This document shows positions 34,336 through 42,470 of a stretch of DNA of 43,870 nucleotides, in pieces. Every line of letters starts with the position of its first letter. The first letter of the stretch is position 1. A model generated the notes under the pieces. That model was not told the DNA's origin. It saw nothing but the letters and a program-made list of their open reading frames with translations, and did no database searches. Source of the stretch: Rhodothermus sp. (GTDB taxonomy: Bacteria > Bacteroidota > Rhodothermia > Rhodothermales > Rhodothermaceae); assembly GCA_030950375.1 (NCBI GenBank), contig JAUZRN010000024.1:1-43870 (forward strand), read 5' to 3'. Both the position numbers and the translations under genes were made by a program.

Positions 34336-34993
34336 ATGAAAAAAGAATATAAATGAAACAATCCATTTACTCATGCCCATTCTTATCTCTTTTCTGTCAT
34401 ACTTAAAATTTTTGAAGAGTTCGACATCGGTAAAGAGGCTAAAATTCTGGATGCTGGTTGTGGTGGAGGAGGAATAATGGGTGAAATCTATAATCTATAA
34501 AAGAGGATATAAAAATATATTCGGATTCGATATATCTCATTCTGGAATTGAAGTGGCCAAAAATGCTTATCCTGAACTTTCTAAAAGATTTGTGATCCAC
34601 GATGCCTATAATCCAGATCTTCCTTATGATTTTCCAGAATGCTTCGATGTAGTGTTATCTGTCTAAGTAATAGAGCATCTGTTTCTGCCACGAATCTACT
34701 TAGATAATATCCATTATTGGTTAAATCCTATAAATAGAGGTATTCTTATTTTAATTACCCCTTATCATGGTTACCTGAAAAATTTATTCATTACTCTTTT
34801 AAATAAAGCGGATGGGCATTATAATCCACTTGCTGATTTTGGACATATTAAGTTCTTTTCTAAAAAGACTATTTATGCTATATCCATTTATGTTATATTA
34901 AGAGAAAGAAATTTTGTGCCTCTTAGATTCTATGATGTAGGGAGAGTATCTTATTTTTAGAAATCTATGATTATTGTAGCAAAAAAGAAATGA
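34336..34993 (+). pseudogene. Decayed SAM-dependent methyltransferase gene
   Basis: Read through its lesions, this encodes about 219 residues of a class I SAM methyltransferase: an N-terminal PFTHAHSYLFSVILK segment, motif I ILDAGCGGGG (near 34442-34471), GYKNIFGFDIS with the acidic motif II residue, FDVVLSV, IEHLFLPR and ITPYHGYLKN. Lesions are an in-frame TGA at 34354 (probably Trp), a frameshift at about 34490-34500, TAA at 34664 (in the usual V-x-VIEH context, so probably Glu) and TAG near 34958 (probably Trp). About one third G+C and AT-rich codons contrast sharply with neighbours, indicating recent transfer followed by decay. The group resembles glycan or lipid-linked sugar methyltransferases. 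Confidence 0.85.
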
Positions 34994-35470
34994 TGGGAAT
35001 CTTGGATGCGTCATAGATGCTCTGTATATAGAGAGCAAATCCAATTAAACCAAAAGGATCGATAACCGATGCGCACCACCAAATGAATAGTGTTTCGATT
35101 GGCATCCTTGCTGGGGTTGAGAATGTTGGTCGTTTATTCGTTCCCTAACAATCTGTTTGGGAGCTTTACGCGGCCGCCAGCAAGTTGTCGCGATCGTGCC
35201 TGAACGTTATGCAACCTACCTCATCACTGAAGAAATACACATACTTGAATTTAAGCTCAAGGCTTCGAGCCGAGTTGAAAACGTTTCCGGACGAGTGCTG
35301 AGCTCTTTCGCTTTGCAACATCGAGAGTGCCGCGCCATCCCATTGGTTTGAGATACCCTGCTCAGAGGGCGAACCGATACGCCCACACAGGCGGTGGAAG
35401 TCGTATTTCTACTGCATGGGGAACCATTCCAGCAGGGGTGGATTTTTATCTACCTTGGCAACCGGCAGGG
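34994..35470. other. Intergenic remnant region, right edge of the foreign patch
   Basis: Composition returns to GC-rich near 35090-35160. A 64-codon plus-strand frame at 35157-35351 (internal segment SSRVENVSGRVLSSFALQHRECRAI) has the feel of a truncated transposase or other mobile-element protein, but I cannot assign it. No terminal inverted repeats or target duplications were recognised. The rest holds nothing identifiable. Confidence 0.4.
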
Positions 35471-37138
35471 TCACTCCAGGCCGAGCACGTCGGGGCCCTG
35501 GATGAAGACAATATCCACCGGGATGCCTGCCTGCTGGAGACGGGCCAGGTCCGCGCGGAGTGTGTCGTCCATCTGACCATAGCGTGCAACAAAAGCGGAC
35601 GTGGCCGCATAGTCGCCGTCGCCCTGCAGGCGAAGGATCTGTTCCGAGAGCGCATCGACAGCGGCCTGCATGCGCTCGGGCACAACGCGGTAGGTGCCGG
35701 TGGCCGCGTCACGTATGAAAGCGCCCTGCTCCTTGAAAAAGTTGAATCGAATCAGGTTGGCCCGGCCATGGGCACTGGCGGCGCCAAAGCGGATCGAGCG
35801 AAAGATGCTGGCCAGGAAGGTTACGTAGTGATCCATCGGATCAGCTTCCCACTCGTCACGCTCGATCAACCAGGTGACCATGTACAGGCCGAGCACGTCC
35901 GCTTTGCCCTCTTCCATGGTAGTGTACAGGTCCCGAAGCGCCTCACGTACGGTTCCACGACCAGTGATTGTGTGCTTGATGCCCAGCCCATGCGCGACTT
36001 CATGGAACATGGTATTGCCGAAGAAGGCATCAAACGTAATGTGTGACCGCTGGTCTTCGGCAATCAACACCTCGGCTATGGGCAGCAGGATTTTTTCAAA
36101 CTTGGCCCGCATGACGTTCTTGAGCTGCAGGCGGCGTGTGCCTTTTTCGAGCTGGACGCGTTCGTCATTTGGCAGGTTGACGGCTATAGTCTTCGCCCCC
36201 GCATTGGCATCCCCGGCATAGTAGAGCGCATCATAGGCGCCGAGATCCGAGTCGGTGCCTGGTTGTTCGCGTTTGTAGGCGTCCGGGACAGGCAGGGCAG
36301 CCTGCAGTTCGGGCAATAGCGTGGTGTACCGGCTGAGACGCTCGCTCCAGGCACGGTCCTTAAGCAGTACGAAAGCCTCGGCCGCTGCCTTGTAGCCAAA
36401 GAGCTGATCTTCGTAGGTTTCAATTGGACCAATGATCACCTCGATTGTGTTTGTTTTCATGTCGAGCCAGGCCCGATCGCTTTCGTAGTAGTCGTCGGTC
36501 AACAGCGCTTCAGCTCGGCGCGTGAGATAGTGACGGAGGCCTTCGTCCTCAGCCAGTTCAGCCGCCTGACGAAGCAGATTGGCTGCACGCTGGACGTGCG
36601 ATGCAAAAAACTCGTGATAGGGAATAGCAATGAGCCGGCCCCGTGCATCCCGTCGTACCATGGTGTAAAGACTGCGCAGCGCCTCATTCTGAGCGGCCGC
36701 GGCCTCAAACTCCTCACGTGTCATGTCGGACGGATAGAAGTTAGCCCCCGGCGGTTTGGGGCCTATCCCTTCAAGGAAGGGGCGATTCCCGTCGAGTCGA
36801 TCCCAGGGACCGTAGTTGATTTCGGCAAAGCGCCGCAGGCCGGGGTCTTCGATGGTAGCCAGCAGTGAATCCAGGTTGCCGTAGGCCTGTACTTTGAAGA
36901 TGGCGTCCATTTCGCGGGCCGCTTCAATGAGCAGGCGCAGCATCTGACGCTGATTATCTGAAAGCCCGCTCAGGTCCGCTTTGAGTTGGAACGGCGCGTA
37001 TTTACGCAGTAGCGCCTGTGCTTCAGGCGAAGCATCCGCTATGGTCAACACGGTATCGTGATGGGTTTCGAGCATGGTCTCCGGCGCTTCACAGGCAAAA
37101 AATACTACCAAAAGGAGTAAGCGTAGCCCCGAACGCAT
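35471..37138 (-). CDS. M49-like (dipeptidyl-peptidase III-related) zinc peptidase
   Basis: 555 residues with a probable lipoprotein signal (hydrophobic 6-14, Cys16 in FFACE). The C-terminal half has HEVAHGLGIKH near 385 and, about 30 residues later, MEEGKADVLGLY, corresponding to the zinc-binding HExxGH and EExxxE/D motifs of family M49. Here the first motif is the pentapeptide HEVAH rather than the usual hexapeptide. Enzymes of this sort release dipeptides from N-termini; some relatives are annotated only as Zn-dependent hydrolases. The exported location suggests peptide scavenging. ATG 37138 gives the signal peptide and is preferred. Confidence 0.78.
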   Translation of the reverse strand: MRSGLRLLLLVVFFACEAPETMLETHHDTVLTIADASPEAQALLRKYAPFQLKADLSGLSDNQRQMLRLLIEAAREMDAIFKVQAYGNLDSLLATIEDPGLRRFAEINYGPWDRLDGNRPFLEGIGPKPPGANFYPSDMTREEFEAAAAQNEALRSLYTMVRRDARGRLIAIPYHEFFASHVQRAANLLRQAAELAEDEGLRHYLTRRAEALLTDDYYESDRAWLDMKTNTIEVIIGPIETYEDQLFGYKAAAEAFVLLKDRAWSERLSRYTTLLPELQAALPVPDAYKREQPGTDSDLGAYDALYYAGDANAGAKTIAVNLPNDERVQLEKGTRRLQLKNVMRAKFEKILLPIAEVLIAEDQRSHITFDAFFGNTMFHEVAHGLGIKHTITGRGTVREALRDLYTTMEEGKADVLGLYMVTWLIERDEWEADPMDHYVTFLASIFRSIRFGAASAHGRANLIRFNFFKEQGAFIRDAATGTYRVVPERMQAAVDALSEQILRLQGDGDYAATSAFVARYGQMDDTLRADLARLQQAGIPVDIVFIQGPDVLGLE

Positions 37139-37453
37139 GGTTTCCTGGTCAGCATGTTTTCACGTTTGTACGAAAATGGAAGATGCGGTACAGATAGCTT
37201 ATTTGCAAGTGACAGGAGCCCTGAGCCGCTTCCTGATGAGGCCCGGCAATCCTGGGAAGTATCTGGCTGAGATGAAGCGTTATGTATGGCGACGTCCTTA
37301 TTGATCGATTCTGAAACTGAGTAGACCCGTGCTTCAGAGCAATGAGGAGAGGATGAGGTTTGCTTTAATGCTGTATCCGTATGGGGGGTGCTGCGATGCA
37401 GGGTTGGTCACGTTAGGAGGCAGCTTCTTCGGTTGTTCATGGAGGGTGAGGTT
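37139..37453. other. 315-bp gene-free stretch
   Basis: Between the M49-like peptidase and the L,D-transpeptidase (both minus), only short frames are present. No clear terminator, repeat or RNA was recognised. It should contain the peptidase promoter near 37139-37200. Confidence 0.4.
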
Positions 37454-38422
37454 TCAGCGTGAAGTCCCCGAGCCCGTGCGTGCGGCACGCAGCCGGTCGA
37501 AGAACTCCTGTTGGGGAGTACCCGGGGGTACGTCGTAGGGATGGGCGGGCAACTCCACGCGCTTCAAAATGGGATACCGCTTCTTGTAGATGAAAGGCCG
37601 CGGACGTCCTTCTGGATCTTCGCCAATCACCAGTACCGTGGTGCCCTGCTTGATGATTTTGCCCTTTCGCGATGCGATGCCGCTGCCACCTGCAGTTGTC
37701 TGCCAGGGATCAGCCCAGTAAAAGACCCACTTCGCGTCCGCATCAATCAGTCGTACGCAACCATGGCTGGCAGGCCCACCGGTGGGCATCGGATACTGAT
37801 GCACATGAATGCCACGTGCATCGTGGAAATTGAAGACCCAGTACATTTCCCAGGGTTCGCCGGGTGGGCTGAGTGAGGAGATGCGGTATTCTTCCTTCCA
37901 GTTAAAGTTAAAGCGGCCATTTGGCGTGGGATTTTCGGGAGACCCTGTGTTGATCACGCCCCAGCGCACCAGCTTGCCGTATTCGTAGGCGCCAAAGGCT
38001 TGAATGGATTTGTCCATGATGAACAGCTTGTCGAAGTCACGGCCGCCTGGATAGTAACGAGGGAAGGGGGAGTAAGCACGAAAGTCCAGGTCGAACTGGT
38101 TGGGAATAACCAGCGTGTCGCCAATCCGGAGGTTACGGATGAGAACGCGATTGAGCAACTCTACCAGGCGTGCGCGTTTGCGGCCCAGCTCCAGGTCGCC
38201 GTCGCCCAGCTCCTTGTAGAGCGTATTGCGTGCCAGCACGTTGTTCCCGGAGCTGTGGTGCAGGATGTAATAATGATATTGCACTTCGGGGATGGCATCG
38301 AGCTCATCATACTGGTGCTCCAGGATGTCTTCCAGCGCCGTCTGGTTGATGTAGTCCTGGGCCTGCAGCGTCTGTGACTGTAGGAACAGCAGCAGGAGCA
38401 ATCCGAATGCACGACGACCCAT
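37454..38422 (-). CDS. L,D-transpeptidase (YkuD domain)
   Basis: About 322 residues with a Sec signal (hydrophobic core about 6-17, cleavage after LQAQ). An N-terminal region of about 110 residues includes LRIGDTLVIP, reminiscent of a LysM-type or Ykud-associated segment, followed by the YkuD catalytic domain: IHVHQYPMPTGGPASHGCVRLIDAD carries the conserved His and the nucleophilic Cys of SHGCVR. Enzymes of this family make 3-3 peptidoglycan cross-links or attach proteins to peptidoglycan. GTG 38434 is an alternative start 12 nt upstream. Confidence 0.9.
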   Translation of the reverse strand: MGRRAFGLLLLLFLQSQTLQAQDYINQTALEDILEHQYDELDAIPEVQYHYYILHHSSGNNVLARNTLYKELGDGDLELGRKRARLVELLNRVLIRNLRIGDTLVIPNQFDLDFRAYSPFPRYYPGGRDFDKLFIMDKSIQAFGAYEYGKLVRWGVINTGSPENPTPNGRFNFNWKEEYRISSLSPPGEPWEMYWVFNFHDARGIHVHQYPMPTGGPASHGCVRLIDADAKWVFYWADPWQTTAGGSGIASRKGKIIKQGTTVLVIGEDPEGRPRPFIYKKRYPILKRVELPAHPYDVPPGTPQQEFFDRLRAARTGSGTSR

Positions 38423-38677
38423 GCCAGTGCCCACATGATGGTCTGCTTTTCCGATGGTCTAACACAGACGAAGAGACGCCGTTCCGTTCCTTTCTATTGG
38501 GCTATAAAGGCGAGGGTAGCCAGCCCATCTCCGTTATTCCGATGGAGAGCCCGCAATTTGGCTTCAGGCAGGCCACCGATGTGTTACAGGCGTAACGGTC
38601 CATGAAAGGCGCCACACAAGGACAATGTAACATGCCGCACGGCCTGGCCACGAAGCCTGAGGCAGCTCCCGAGCCAC

Positions 38678-39730
38678 TCAGGGAGCGCGGCAGCCCTCTG
38701 TCTGCAATTTTTGAATGGCTTCGGGGATGCCCAGCACGATCAGAATGTCGCCGGGTTGCAGGCGCGCATTGGCGCCCGGATTATAACGAATCTCGCCAGT
38801 CCGGGCATCGACAATAGCTACTACGATAGCGTTGTAGTGTTGACGAAAGTTGCTCTCGGCCAGCGTTTTGCCAGCTAGAGGCGCGCCGGGCTCGATTGGA
38901 ATCTCTTCCATCTGCAAGCCCAGGGCTCCGGTGCCCAGCACGCGTTCCATAAAGGCATCAACGTAAGGGCGTAGCACCACCTGGGCCATACGATCGGCGC
39001 CGACCTCGCTGGGAGCGATCACCTTGTTGGCACCGGCTCGTAGCAGTTTACGCACGTTTTTGTGATCGTTGGTGCGTGCCAGAATGAACACATCGGGGTT
39101 GAGCTCGCGGGCCAGCAGGGTCACGAACACGCTGGCGCTGTCGTCGGCCATGGCCAGAATCAGCGCGCGGGCCCGGTCGATGCCAGCCTGGCGCAGTGTT
39201 GCTTCCTCTTCGGCATCGCCAGCCACGAAGATCAGATGGGCCGCCCGCAGGTCTTCCAGCGGCTCGGTGGCTCGTTCGATGACGACAACAGGACGGCCGG
39301 CCTGGAGCAGGTCTTCTACAATGCGTCGGCCCACGCGGCCGTAGCCGCAGACGATAAAGTGGTCTCGCATGGCACGCAGCTTCCGTCGGAGGTAACGATC
39401 TCGAAAGGTCGTGTTGCTCAGGATAAACTGAACCATTCGGGTGGCAATAAAGGCAACGGTTCCGATGCCAGCCAGTGCAATCAATACCGTAAAGAGTCGA
39501 CCGGCTTCGGATAGCGGGCGCACTTCCGAAAAGCCAATGGTAGTGAGCGTGATAAAGGTCATGTAGAAGGCTTCGATCCACGTCCAGCCTTCGATGATGC
39601 GGTAGCCGATTGTGCCGCCCAACAGGATAAACAGGAGAAGCAGCGAGCCCAGCAGAATCTCGCGTTGTTCTGCCTCGGTATGGACGAGCCAGTGCAGCAG
39701 GCGTTCCAGAAGATGCACGGGGGTCGACAT
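38678..39730 (-). CDS. RCK-gated potassium channel (Kch/TrkA type)
   Basis: 350 residues. Two TM helices (about 23-43 and 74-98) flank a pore loop whose filter reads TLTTIGFSEV, a variant of TVGYG. A TrkA-N/RCK Rossmann domain follows (HFIVCGYGRVGRRIVEDL, near 125; acidic residue in VVVIERAT) and a TrkA-C domain closes the protein (about 265-345, GAPLAGKTLAESNFR). Ligand (NAD(H), nucleotide or Ca2+) binding would gate K+ flux. It is 5 nt downstream of the small conserved gene on the same strand. Confidence 0.92.
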   Translation of the reverse strand: MSTPVHLLERLLHWLVHTEAEQREILLGSLLLLFILLGGTIGYRIIEGWTWIEAFYMTFITLTTIGFSEVRPLSEAGRLFTVLIALAGIGTVAFIATRMVQFILSNTTFRDRYLRRKLRAMRDHFIVCGYGRVGRRIVEDLLQAGRPVVVIERATEPLEDLRAAHLIFVAGDAEEEATLRQAGIDRARALILAMADDSASVFVTLLARELNPDVFILARTNDHKNVRKLLRAGANKVIAPSEVGADRMAQVVLRPYVDAFMERVLGTGALGLQMEEIPIEPGAPLAGKTLAESNFRQHYNAIVVAIVDARTGEIRYNPGANARLQPGDILIVLGIPEAIQKLQTEGCRAP

Positions 39731-39735
39731 GAATG

Positions 39736-40239
39736 CTACGCTGCAGGCGTCAGCGTGAAGACATGGGCATGCCAGCTCTGACCGGCAGGCTTTTCAAAAC
39801 CACCCTGGCGCAGGGCACCGACGGTGGTCAGTGATAGATCGAACACCGGGGTTTCCGCCGTCACTTTCCCCTCGGCAATCAACCGACGGAACTGGCTCCG
39901 GGAAGCATGCTGCACGGTACCATCGGCCGCGCGGTAAAACACCACCAGCGGCGACATCCAGGTAATGCCCAGCGATTCGCCAGCAGCCTGGACGGCTCGC
40001 ATGGCAGCGTCGATGCTGCACCCAGAGATTGCGCCATCGGGCACGTGGCCAGCCAGTAGCAGGAAGCGTCCATGCAGTACGACGGCCTGCCCGTAAACCG
40101 GCCGCCCGTGTGCCTGCCAGTTTGCCAGAAAAGGACGGAGCGCTTCCAGAAGGGTATGGCTTTCCGTTTCTGTAAGCGGCCGATCAGCCGCGAAGATCCA
40201 CAGACGAGCTTCGTCGGGCAATGCAGCAAACAGCGTCAT
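39736..40239 (-). CDS. Conserved Bacteroidota-type protein of unknown function
   Basis: 167 residues, no signal or TM segment. The opening (LPDEARLWIFAADRPLTETE) and the central SGCSID motif (near 91-96) match a small family in Bacteroidota and relatives that databases often label ABC transporter ATPase. It has no Walker A, Walker B or signature motif, so that name is misleading. The conserved Cys in SGCSID could be catalytic or redox active. Probably cotranscribed with the potassium channel gene. Confidence 0.75.
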   Translation of the reverse strand: MTLFAALPDEARLWIFAADRPLTETESHTLLEALRPFLANWQAHGRPVYGQAVVLHGRFLLLAGHVPDGAISGCSIDAAMRAVQAAGESLGITWMSPLVVFYRAADGTVQHASRSQFRRLIAEGKVTAETPVFDLSLTTVGALRQGGFEKPAGQSWHAHVFTLTPAA

Positions 40240-40289
40240 GGTAGTAAGGATTCAGACTATGTAGCCTATGCTCTTAAACGCTGGCCAGC

Positions 40290-40538
40290 TCAGAGAGATC
40301 TATCAGCTTCATCGTCTGCATCTGGCTCGCCATCCAGGGAGAGCTGGCGGATGCGTAGCTCGGCCGTTTGAAGACGTTCCATACAGTAGCGGGCCAGCCT
40401 GAGGCCTTCTTCATAGGCCAGCAGGGAGGCTTCCAGATCCAGCTCGTCGGCCTCCAGGTGGTGCACAATCTGCTCCAGGCGTGTCAGTGCTGCTTCAAAA
40501 GAAAGAGGCTGGTCGGAAGGTGTGGGCGTTGTCTCCAT
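40290..40538 (-). CDS. xseB: Exodeoxyribonuclease VII small subunit
   Basis: 82 residues, the expected size for XseB, which binds several-fold to XseA to form the single-strand exonuclease. Signature LSFEAALTRLEQIVHHLEADELDLEASLLAYEEGLRLARYC (about 12-52) is the helical hairpin of the family, followed by an acidic tail. ATG 40538 is chosen over a much longer open frame, which is antisense to the neighbouring SDR. No xseA is in the window. Confidence 0.93.
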   Translation of the reverse strand: METTPTPSDQPLSFEAALTRLEQIVHHLEADELDLEASLLAYEEGLRLARYCMERLQTAELRIRQLSLDGEPDADDEADRSL

Positions 40539-40631
40539 GCATCCGACAAATCTGTTATGATTACGGTTGGTGGGCTTGCAAACCTGAAAAAATATGCAAT
40601 AGCTTCGGCCAGAAAGCAAGCCATAGAAGTT

Positions 40632-41408
40632 ATGGATCTGGGTCTGAAAGGAAAAGTGGCGATTGTCACGGGGGCCAGCCGGGGCATCGGGCAGGGGATT
40701 GCGCGGAGTCTGGCGGCCGAAGGGTGTCGGCTGGTCATTTGCGCACGTGGCGCCGAGGCGCTGGAGGCTACGGCCGAGATGTTGCGGGAACAGGGGGCCG
40801 AAGTTGAAGCGCTCACACTCGACGTGACGCATCCGGAGGCTGGCGTCCGGCTGGTGCAGGCTGCCTGTGAACGCTTCGGGCAGGTGGACATCCTGGTAGG
40901 AAACGCGGGAGGAAACCGGCGGGGCTATTTTGAAGCAACGTCCGAAGATGACTGGTCGGCGCTTATCGAACTGAACCTGCGGGCGCACCTGCGGTGCGCA
41001 CGGGCGGTGATTCCGGTCATGAAGACCCAGGGCGGCGGCGCCATTGTGTTTATTGCGTCGATCTTCGGGCGGGAGGCGGGTGGTCCCGGGCTTTCCATTT
41101 ATAACAGCACCAAATCGGCCCTGATCAGTGCAGCTAAAATCCTGGCGCTGGAGTTGGCTCCACACAACATCCGGGTCAATACAGTGGCGCCCGGTTCGAT
41201 TCGCTTTCCGGGTGGTAGCTGGGATCGACGGATGCGGGAAGACCCGGAAGGCACGCGCCAGTTCATTGTGCAGAACATTCCGATGGGGCGGTTCGGGACC
41301 GTGCAGGAAGTGGCTGATGTGGTGACGTTTCTGGTATCGGAACGAGCCCGCTGGGTGACCGGGGCCTGCCTGACTGTAGATGGAGGGCAGTCGCGCTCAT
41401 TGATCTGA
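40632..41408 (+). CDS. SDR-family oxidoreductase (FabG-like)
   Basis: 258-residue classical SDR. MDLGLKGKVAIVTGASRGIGQGI opens with the TGxxxGxG cofactor loop; NAGGNRRG near 93, catalytic Ser in IASIFG near 142-147 and YNSTKSAL with Tyr/Lys near 157-161 complete the set. The C-terminal GACLTVDGGQSRSLI is typical of 3-oxoacyl-ACP reductase-like SDRs. Substrate unknown; the convergent acyl-ACP thioesterase overlaps its 3' end by 12 bp but does not share a transcript. ATG 40632 gives the standard SDR N-terminus; the frame is open further upstream through xseB but that part is antisense. Confidence 0.92.
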   Translation: MDLGLKGKVAIVTGASRGIGQGIARSLAAEGCRLVICARGAEALEATAEMLREQGAEVEALTLDVTHPEAGVRLVQAACERFGQVDILVGNAGGNRRGYFEATSEDDWSALIELNLRAHLRCARAVIPVMKTQGGGAIVFIASIFGREAGGPGLSIYNSTKSALISAAKILALELAPHNIRVNTVAPGSIRFPGGSWDRRMREDPEGTRQFIVQNIPMGRFGTVQEVADVVTFLVSERARWVTGACLTVDGGQSRSLI

Positions 41409-42149
41409 GCCAGACCAGGCGGTGAGCGCTTCGGCCAGAAGCAGCCGGTCCGTAGCTCGCACAAATCGGTGGAGAAGCTGGTTAGCTTTCAGCGGCCAGC
41501 TTTCGATCATGACCGGATCATCCAGATGGGCTTCATGACGAAAGGTGATGGCCAGCGATTGGAGCGAGCCGCTGCGTAGCGCTTCTGGCAGGGCATCGAC
41601 GAGCCAGGCCAGGTAACGGGTATTGTTGGCGTGGCCATTGCGGTCCAGATCGCTAAAGCGCACGCGTACCGTGTCGGTCCAGCAAGGCGGCGTTTCGGGA
41701 GCGTTCGGAAATGCGCCACTCAGACGAACAGGTGGAGATTCGGCAGGACGCAGGCGCGTCACCTCGGAAGGAAGGCGTACAGGACGGCGCCGCTCCGGAT
41801 CGACCAGGAACCAGGCCGACAGCCCTTCGGCCACCGGATTGTTGGCTGCGTCGCGTATGGCATAGGCCCGGAGCGCACGTAGACCCTGGAAACCGCATGG
41901 CCAGGTTTCAACGTGTACCGTTTCAGCCCATGCCGGCCGTCGGTAGAGCTGTAGCCGGAACTGGTGAAGCACCCAGTAAACCGGCCGACCACCAACTTCC
42001 AGAGACGCCACCCCCAGTGCCTGCGCATGACGACTGGCCGCTTCCTGCAGATAACCACTCAGGGCCGGCAGTGCCAGCAAGCCGTCTGGTGCAACATCAA
42101 GCGCGCGTACGCGCAGCGTTTCGGTCCAGTGGAGCAAGACGGACATCAT
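41397..42149 (-). CDS. Acyl-ACP thioesterase (FatA/FatB-like)
   Basis: 250 residues with a double hot-dog fold: first half about 1-130 (opening with a thioesterase-like LHWTETLRVRALDVAPDG), second half about 150-250. DLDRNGHANNTRYLAWL (near 180-196) carries the Asn and His of the catalytic network in bacterial and plant acyl-ACP thioesterases. It would release free fatty acids from acyl-ACP, ending chain elongation. Two tandem ATG codons (42149 and 42146) are possible starts; the long upstream extension of the frame to 42491 is not supported. Confidence 0.88.
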   Translation of the reverse strand: MMSVLLHWTETLRVRALDVAPDGLLALPALSGYLQEAASRHAQALGVASLEVGGRPVYWVLHQFRLQLYRRPAWAETVHVETWPCGFQGLRALRAYAIRDAANNPVAEGLSAWFLVDPERRRPVRLPSEVTRLRPAESPPVRLSGAFPNAPETPPCWTDTVRVRFSDLDRNGHANNTRYLAWLVDALPEALRSGSLQSLAITFRHEAHLDDPVMIESWPLKANQLLHRFVRATDRLLLAEALTAWSGSDQ

Positions 42150-42470
42150 GCAGGGGTAAGGATCGGGGGCTACAACTGCTAAAAAGGAGTATGTCCTGGC
42201 TATCCGTAGCACAAAGAAGCAATGCGCCAATGGTTTCACCGAACGTTCCAAATCCAGTGAGACACGGCGTCTCCCTCCAGGGTGGGACGGCTTGACGCTT
42301 CTGCTATCCTCAAAGCCCACTTTACGACGCGACCCACGTTCATCGTGGATGTCACCACGACGGAGATAAAGAGGATCAAACGATGTGGCTTTAGAAGCAA
42401 TAGCCAGGGTCGATCTATAAGACAGCGTTGATCCCTGTAAGCTTTGATTACGGCACCACCATGTCCGAAA
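42150..42470. other. Divergent intergenic region, 321 bp
   Basis: Separates the thioesterase (minus) from pilB (plus) and should carry both promoters. A small hairpin CCACG-TTCAT-CGTGG lies at about 42331-42347. No gene was recognised. Confidence 0.45.

Noticed and set aside
34481-34666. 61-codon frame as an independent small gene
   Set aside because: The same protein continues in recognisable form both before and after it, so it is one segment of a broken methyltransferase.
34336-34993. Stop-codon reassignment or programmed recoding in the methyltransferase
   Set aside because: Three different stop codons and a frameshift in one alien-composition gene, with normal TGA/TAA/TAG use in neighbours, point to decay.
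35327-36046. 239-codon plus-strand frame entering the M49-like gene
   Set aside because: Most of it is antisense to the peptidase; only its first ~140 bp lie in the intergenic remnant and show no recognisable domain.
40290-41165. 291-codon minus-strand frame ending at the xseB stop
   Set aside because: Only the last 82 codons match XseB; the upstream portion is antisense to the SDR gene and has no support.
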